From positions 1-11,013 of the forward strand of contig JAJYMP010000496.1 of assembly GCA_021786915.1 (NCBI GenBank): a stretch of 11,013 bases of DNA. Direction: 5' to 3'. Positions 8,266 to 11,013 of the stretch are shown piece by piece (the first letter of the stretch is position 1; every line of letters begins with the position of its first letter). The notes beneath the pieces are model-generated. The model saw only the letters and a program-made list of their open reading frames with translations, ran no database searches and was not told where the DNA came from. This stretch comes from Chloroflexota bacterium. GTDB taxonomy: Bacteria; Chloroflexota; Limnocylindria; Limnocylindrales; CSP1-4. Made by a program: the position numbers and the translations under genes.

Positions 8266-8478
8266 ATGGGGAGCCTCTCGCCTGGCTACGGGCCGAACCT
8301 TCGTGGGCGCATCAAGGAGCTCAAGGCACAGGCCGCGCGAGCGCTCCACGGCGAGGAAGAGGCCGAGGAGCGTGCCCGTGAGCTCCTTGCCGACGAGGTT
8401 GCCGTCCGGGCCGAGCAGAAGCGACTTGAGCGCGAGGCGGCGGCGCACGCACCCGAGCGCAACGAGGCGGACCGCTGA
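8266..8478 (+). CDS. Small charged helical protein, function unknown
   Basis: I do not recognise this 70-residue ORF. It begins 24 bases after the ispG stop, with AAGGGGA at 8254-8260 five bases before the ATG, a convincing ribosome binding site. After a short Gly/Pro-containing start (MGSLSPGYGPNLRGR) the rest is almost all Ala, Glu, Arg, Lys and Leu, with heptad-like spacing, and should form one long, possibly coiled-coil, helix. There is no cysteine, signal peptide or membrane segment. About four fifths of its third codon positions are G or C, somewhat below the core genes but consistent with coding. Its position suggests it is the last gene of the operon. It could be a lineage-specific small protein or a chance ORF. 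Confidence 0.5.
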   Translation: MGSLSPGYGPNLRGRIKELKAQAARALHGEEEAEERARELLADEVAVRAEQKRLEREAAAHAPERNEADR

Positions 8479-8483
8479 TCCTC

Positions 8484-8523
8484 CGGCCGGCCGAGCCAAC
8501 TTCCCGGCTCCGCATCCCGGCCG
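8484..8523 (+). terminator. Hairpin after the operon's last ORF, possible terminator
   Basis: CGGCCGG at 8484-8490 pairs with CCGGCCG at 8517-8523. Inside, GAGCC (8493-8497) pairs with GGCTC (8506-8510) over an 8-base loop. It starts 6 bases after the stop of the small ORF, the expected place for an operon end. No T-run follows, so if it terminates it would do so by stem strength or with Rho. Low certainty. Confidence 0.4.
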
Positions 8524-8540
8524 ACACAACCCTGTGTTGA

Positions 8541-8614
8541 ATCCGAGGTCGGCGAGCGTGGCTGGCGCGTCCAGCGCGGGTTTCGCTCCCGTGCCACGCT
8601 CATCGACCTACGAT
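8541..8614 (+). ncRNA. Large imperfect inverted repeat / candidate structured RNA
   Basis: Arms 8541-8562 and 8593-8614 are reverse complements at 18 of 22 positions, plus one G-U pair. They include a perfect 9-base block (GAGCGTGGC / GCCACGCTC) and a perfect 6-base block (AGGTCG / CGACCT). The 30-base interior can form two small hairpins, TGG-CGCGT-CCA (8563-8573) and GCGGG-TTTCGCT-CCCGT (8576-8592, one G-U), giving a three-way junction. It lies between the small ORF and the RidA-like gene. I do not recognise a known riboswitch or small RNA. It may be an operon 3'-end structure, a small RNA or a mobile-repeat remnant. That it folds is seen in the sequence; that it is a functional RNA is inference. 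Confidence 0.4.
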
Positions 8615-8633
8615 CCGACCCCACCATGAGTCG

Positions 8634-8768
8634 GTGCGGGGGAAGAGGTTCATTGCATCTCGGCCTTCGGCGAGCCGGCCCGCATGGGTCTGGCAGTCGC
8701 CCCACCCCACCGAGCCTGATGACGACATCGGCGCGGCCGCTCGCGAGGTGATCGGATTCCTCCACTAG
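8634..8768 (+). CDS. Doubtful 44-codon ORF
   Basis: A frame opening at GTG 8634 and ending at TAG 8766-8768 encodes 44 residues, including RFIASRPSASRPAWVWQSPH and a C-terminal IGAAAREVIGFLH. The acidic turn, two tryptophans and final amphipathic helix look more protein-like than most shadow frames here. However, there is no Shine-Dalgarno sequence before the GTG, and the frame runs upstream without an ATG to a stop at 8538. It could be a small gene, the remnant of a decayed gene, or chance. I include it mainly because the 8479-8803 gap is otherwise unexplained. Confidence 0.15.
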   Translation: MRGKRFIASRPSASRPAWVWQSPHPTEPDDDIGAAAREVIGFLH

Positions 8769-8791
8769 CATCTCGCGCCCAAGAGCCTGCC

Positions 8792-8796
8792 AGGAG
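8792..8796 (+). promoter_or_regulatory. Ribosome binding site of the RidA-type reading frame
   Basis: AGGAG lies 7 bases before the ATG at 8804. It shows that translation of the RidA-like N-terminal segment probably begins here, upstream of the interrupting TAG. A weak -10-like TAGCAT (8766-8771) precedes it, but no -35 partner is visible. Confidence 0.6.
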
Positions 8797-8803
8797 AGAA
8801 CGC

Positions 8804-8881
8804 ATGAACCGGATCCCGATCAACGCACCCGACGCGCCCCAGCCCGCCGGCGGGTACGCTGGTCGCCGCGGCTTGACATAG
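8804..8881 (+). pseudogene. N-terminal fragment of the split RidA-family gene (25 codons)
   Basis: From ATG 8804 the frame reads MNRIPINAPDAPQPAGGYA, the normal start of one RidA/YjgF branch (INAP.AP.P.GGY[SA]Q), and then GRRGLT followed by TAG at 8879-8881. The next in-frame codons rejoin the family at QPMAVEG (from 8885). The 25-residue peptide alone could not form the RidA fold but supplies the segment the downstream ORF lacks. It is therefore best read as the 5' piece of a broken or split gene rather than an independent leader peptide. A sequencing or assembly error cannot be excluded. Confidence 0.6.
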
Positions 8882-8884
8882 GAG
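8861..8884 (+). other. 24-base in-frame insertion carrying TAG and a new Shine-Dalgarno sequence
   Basis: Removing these 24 bases joins GGYA directly to QPMAVEG and restores a canonical RidA N-terminus with no length difference from the family. The block contains the stop TAG (8879-8881) and an AGGAG (8880-8884) placed 6 bases before the ATG at 8891. It is not a duplication of flanking sequence, has no target-site repeat, and I saw no second copy in the window. The boundaries assume that the flanking codons align to the family as described. Confidence 0.5.
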
Positions 8885-8890
8885 CAACCC

Positions 8891-9211
8891 ATGGCCGTCG
8901 AGGGCCAGCGGCGCTTGGTGTTCATCAGCGGCCAGGTGCCGATGGGCGTGGACGGACGGGTCCCCGAGGCGTTCGCGGACCAGGCGGACCTGGCGTGGGG
9001 CAACCTCGACGCGCAACTGCGGGCCGCCGGACTGACCCGCGACAACCTCGTCAAGGTCACCGTGTTCCTCGCGGACCGCAGCCATGCACTGGAGAACCGA
9101 GCGGCGCGGGCTCGGTACCTCGGCGACCGGCAGATCGCCATGTCCGTCGCGATCGTCGGGATCTTCGACCCTGCGTGGCTGCTGGAGATCGAGGCGTTCG
9201 CCGCCGACTGA
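8891..9211 (+). CDS. RidA/YjgF/UK114-family protein, N-terminally separated part
   Basis: This family forms trimers. The archetype RidA hydrolyses reactive enamines/imines such as 2-aminoacrylate. From ATG 8891 (AGGAG at 8880-8884) the 106 residues include RRLVFISGQVPMGVDGRVP, WGNLDAQLRAAGL, NLVKVTVFLADRS and the C-terminal FDPAWLLEIEAFAAD, which end the family's alpha/beta fold normally. The first strand and the GGY segment lie upstream in the interrupted 8804-8881 frame; joined without the insert the protein would be 127 residues, a typical length. The position of the substrate-binding Arg (Arg105 in RidA) reads QIAMSVAIVG with no Arg, so it probably belongs to a subfamily lacking the imine-deaminase Arg, and its function is unknown. 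It could be translated alone, co-translated with the upstream piece, or be dead. Confidence 0.75.
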   Translation: MAVEGQRRLVFISGQVPMGVDGRVPEAFADQADLAWGNLDAQLRAAGLTRDNLVKVTVFLADRSHALENRAARARYLGDRQIAMSVAIVGIFDPAWLLEIEAFAAD

Positions 9212-9232
9212 GGGTCGCGAAGGCGAGCACGC

Positions 9233-9246
9233 CCGCGGCGCCGCGG
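9233..9246. repeat. 14-base perfect palindrome between convergent genes
   Basis: CCGCGGCGCCGCGG fills the end of the 35-base gap between the plus-strand RidA-like stop and the minus-strand CcdA-like stop. As RNA it leaves little loop and there is no T-run, so a shared bidirectional terminator is only a possibility. In DNA this GC-rich it could be chance. Confidence 0.3.
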
Positions 9247-10083
9247 TCAGCCAGCCGCTCGGGTCCGTCGCCGGCGCACGAGAATGAACGCGCCCGAGGC
9301 AGCCGCCAGGCCCAGGACCGCCGGGATCGCGGGCGTCATGCCGGACGTCGCGTCGAGGAGCGCGGTCTGCAGCGCCACGGACAGGTCCGCGAGGCCCAGC
9401 GCGTCGTAGATGCCCGCGGCCGGGTTCGCTCCCTCGAGAACGATGAAGACGAGCCCGAGGATGACGAACATCACGCTCGAGACCACGACCGTGATGTGCC
9501 GCTCGAGGCCGAGGATCCGGACCTCGCGCCCGCGGAGCCTGCCCCGGCGCGACGCGCCCAGCCGCTCCCAGAGCAGCGCGAGGAGGAACATCGGGAAGGC
9601 CATGCCGGCGGCGTACGCGGCGAGGGGCGCGGCGCCCGACAGCGCCCCGCCCGACGACGCCGCGATCGTGAGGACGCCGCCCAGGATGGGGCCGGCGCAG
9701 AACCCGCCCAGGCCGAACCCGAGGCCGAGCGCGTAGGTGCTCGCGGCGCGCTCCGGCGTCATGGTCGTCGCGGTGCCGCCGCTCGGGACCGGCAGCTCGA
9801 AGCCGCCCCGGACGAACTGGACGATGCCGATGACGACCAGGACCAGGCCCGCGAGCATCATCAGCGCGCCCCGCTGGGCGATCAGCACGCTGCCCAGCGC
9901 GCCGGCGCCGACCCCGAGCGGGAGCAGCAGCGTGAGCATGCCGGCGTAGAAGATCGCCGTGCGCTGGGCGAGCCGGGCGGGGGAGGGGAACGCGTAGGCG
10001 AAGAACGCCGGGAGCAGGAGCGCCGAGCATGGCGAGAGCAGCGAGAGGACGCCGCCGACGAAGGCGACCAGCACCTCGACCAT
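9247..10083 (-). CDS. CcdA/DsbD-type membrane thiol-disulfide electron carrier
   Basis: Proteins of this family pass electrons from cytoplasmic thioredoxin across the membrane to extracytoplasmic thioredoxin-like partners, for cytochrome c maturation or disulfide reduction. The 278-residue product has about seven hydrophobic segments. A conserved Cys lies in each of two related half-motifs: LLSPCSALLLPAFFAY (Cys19, end of segment 1) and GGFCAGPILGG (Cys129, segment 4), as in DsbD's SPC..P and C.GPILG. A loop of about 20 residues with SGGTATTMTPE precedes segment 4, and the C-terminus is RRRRTRAAG, a probable cytoplasmic anchor. The ATG at 10083 lies 40 bases after the stop of the DsbA-like gene in the same direction; no strong Shine-Dalgarno sequence is visible. 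Whether the partner is the adjacent protein or a cytochrome system cannot be told. Confidence 0.88.
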   Translation of the reverse strand: MVEVLVAFVGGVLSLLSPCSALLLPAFFAYAFPSPARLAQRTAIFYAGMLTLLLPLGVGAGALGSVLIAQRGALMMLAGLVLVVIGIVQFVRGGFELPVPSGGTATTMTPERAASTYALGLGFGLGGFCAGPILGGVLTIAASSGGALSGAAPLAAYAAGMAFPMFLLALLWERLGASRRGRLRGREVRILGLERHITVVVSSVMFVILGLVFIVLEGANPAAGIYDALGLADLSVALQTALLDATSGMTPAIPAVLGLAAASGAFILVRRRRTRAAG

Positions 10084-10123
10084 CAGGGCGCCCGTCGGCC
10101 GTCGGCCATCGGAGTCACGGGGG
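10084..10123 (-). other. Short gap with tandem repeats and a 9-codon mini-frame before the CcdA-like gene
   Basis: The 40-base gap between the DsbA-like and CcdA-like genes holds GTCGGCC twice in tandem (10094-10107) and GTCACGG twice (10114-10120, 10123-10129, the second running into the DsbA-like stop). Read on the minus strand it contains an ATG followed by ADGRRAP and a TGA that overlaps the CcdA-like ATG (TGATG). This could couple translation, but it has no ribosome binding site and may be chance. Confidence 0.2.
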
Positions 10124-10930
10124 TCACGGGGCGGCCGATGCCGCCGCTGCCGAGCCCGAGGAGCCCGCCGAGGGCGCCGCGGCTGCCGCCTCGGTGATGG
10201 CCGCCGTCAGCTCGTCCATCGTCTGGTAGCCGACGAGGGGCGTGCCGTTGACGGTGAAGGCGGGCGTACCGGAGAAGGCGCCGGACGAGATCGCGGTGTC
10301 GGACCTGACGACGGCGTTGTACGTCCCGCTGTCCACGCAGGCGTTGTACGTGGTCGACGCCAGCCCCAGCGAGGCGCCGAGGGCCTTGAGGCGGTCCTTG
10401 GAGAACGCGCCCGTGTTCGGCGTGGCGTTCTGCGAGGTGTACAGCAGGTCGTGCATCTCCCAGAACTTGCCCTGGTCACCGGCGCAGCGGGCTGCATTCG
10501 CGGCGTCGAGGAACTCCTGGCCCTCCCAGGCGTCGTCGTGCCACTCGAACCGCACTTGCCCCGTCGCGATGAACTTGGAGCGGAACGTCGCCTCGACCTC
10601 ACGGGCCCAGCGCCCGCAGTAGTCGCACTGGTAGTCGGAGAACTCGGCCACCGTGACCGGCGCCGTCGCCTGGCCCTCGACCGGGCGGACGATGTTGGCG
10701 ACGGGCGCAGGCGAGGCAGTGAAACCGGAGACGATGATCCCGCCCGCGGCGATGACGGCGACGACCAGCACCGCCGGGAACAGCCAGCGGCGCCCGAGCT
10801 GCAGGATCGCGGGCTCGGGTCCCGAGCGCGGTGCCTGGCGGCTGCGCGCGTCTTGGCGGGTCGCGGCGCGGCGCTCGGCGCGCGTGCCCTTGCCGCCGCT
10901 GCCGGGAGTGGGGGAGTGTCGGTTGGCCAT
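10124..10930 (-). CDS. Membrane-anchored DsbA/BdbD-like thiol oxidoreductase
   Basis: This is a thioredoxin-fold protein of the DsbA_2 type (thioredoxin_4), acting outside the cytoplasmic membrane in making or rearranging disulfide bonds. The 268 residues comprise a basic, disordered N-terminus (1-45, rich in Arg/Ser/Pro), one membrane helix (about 48-70) and the catalytic domain beginning at about residue 85. The active site is EFSDYQCDYCGRW (Cys102, Cys105) and the cis-Pro loop is SGTPAFTVNG (Pro223). A second cysteine pair, Cys149 (AARCAGDQG) and Cys198 (YNACVDSG), may form a structural disulfide. The C-terminal 25 residues are Ala/Ser/Gly-rich. ATG at 10930 follows GGAG 10 bases upstream. 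The CcdA-like gene downstream is the natural electron partner, suggesting a reductant or isomerase role, but an oxidase role is equally consistent with the sequence. Confidence 0.9.
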   Translation of the reverse strand: MANRHSPTPGSGGKGTRAERRAATRQDARSRQAPRSGPEPAILQLGRRWLFPAVLVVAVIAAGGIIVSGFTASPAPVANIVRPVEGQATAPVTVAEFSDYQCDYCGRWAREVEATFRSKFIATGQVRFEWHDDAWEGQEFLDAANAARCAGDQGKFWEMHDLLYTSQNATPNTGAFSKDRLKALGASLGLASTTYNACVDSGTYNAVVRSDTAISSGAFSGTPAFTVNGTPLVGYQTMDELTAAITEAAAAAPSAGSSGSAAAASAAP

Positions 10931-10949
10931 CGGGTGGGGTCTCCGGGGT

Positions 10950-11013
10950 CTAGCGAAGCAGGGTGAACAGGGCGGCCCGAGCGGCGGCCACCGCCGCCTC
11001 GTCGCGCTCGTAG
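10950..11013 (-). CDS. C-terminal end of an unidentified minus-strand gene
   Basis: Reading leftward from the window's right edge, an open frame encodes YERDEAAVAARAALFTLLR and stops at TAG (10952-10950), 19 bases before the DsbA-like ATG. The residues form an amphipathic helix, and the spacing fits the upstream neighbour in the same redox operon. Nineteen residues are too few to identify the product; a membrane or thioredoxin-related protein would be an ordinary neighbour, but that is a guess. Confidence 0.45.
   Translation of the reverse strand, partial: YERDEAAVAAARAALFTLLR

Noticed and set aside
8554..8601. Possible tRNA: a 7-pair stem with a T-arm-like GCGGG-TTTCGCT-CCCGT next to it
   Set aside because: Only 13 bases separate the 5' stem strand from the T-arm-like hairpin, leaving no room for D and anticodon arms, and the loop does not match TTCRANY.
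8716..8722. CTGATGA resembling a hammerhead ribozyme core
   Set aside because: No GAAA partner or matching stems follow at the needed distance.
8626..8752. ATG-started 41-codon ORF from 8626 to TGA 8750-8752
   Set aside because: Residues are Arg/Gly/Ser/Pro noise, there is no ribosome binding site, and it lies in a hairpin-rich stretch.
8286..8771. Minus-strand 161-codon open frame across the small ORF and the structured gap
   Set aside because: Composition is Arg/Ser/Pro noise without domain-like stretches, and it lies antisense to the small ORF and the inverted repeats.
8873..8878. Perfect TTGACA -35 hexamer inside the RidA interruption
   Set aside because: No -10-like hexamer lies 16-18 bases downstream; that region is inside the coding sequence (GTCGAG), so it is probably coincidental.
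8995..10197. 400-codon plus-strand frame across the RidA-like end and the CcdA-like gene
   Set aside because: It is antisense to the CcdA-like protein, whose membrane segments and cysteine motifs are clear; the frame encodes charged low-complexity noise.

Overview
The window is a GC-rich (by eye around 70%), densely packed bacterial chromosome segment. Codon third positions are nearly all G or C. The plus-strand order rpsB-tsf-pyrH-frr-uppS-cdsA-dxr-rseP-ispG is the widespread translation / cell-envelope-lipid / isoprenoid cluster. High GC, a short 198-residue EF-Ts, an Ala/Pro-rich S2 tail and an IspG carrying the GDFHYNGH motif (as I recall it from Thermus/Deinococcus and some Chloroflexota rather than typical actinobacteria) suggest a high-GC Chloroflexota, perhaps Limnocylindria-like. 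A deep actinobacterium is the alternative. This placement is inference; no marker search was possible.

Layout: (1) 1-8241, nine core genes on the plus strand. rpsB enters from the left edge without its N-terminus. From tsf onward almost every stop overlaps the next start (GTGA, ATGA, TAGTG) or lies within a few bases, so the set is very probably one translationally coupled operon. tsf and frr serve protein synthesis. pyrH makes UDP. dxr and ispG are steps of the MEP pathway, uppS uses its products to make undecaprenyl diphosphate, cdsA makes CDP-diacylglycerol, and rseP is a membrane site-2 protease. (2) 8266-8478, a small charged helical ORF with a good ribosome binding site. (3) 8479-8803, about 325 bases with no well-supported gene but a chain of inverted repeats, the largest at 8541-8614. 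(4) 8804-9211, a RidA/YjgF-family gene split in frame by what looks like a 24-base insertion containing a TAG stop. Both pieces have good ribosome binding sites. (5) 9247-10930, minus strand, a thiol-redox pair: a membrane-anchored DsbA-like thioredoxin-fold protein with a CDYC site and a CcdA-type membrane electron carrier. The last 19 codons of another minus-strand gene lie at the right edge.

Most of the window is conserved housekeeping DNA. The two places that deserve a second look are the split RidA gene and the structured intergenic stretch before it. I found no CRISPR array, tRNA, rRNA, transposase or phage gene.
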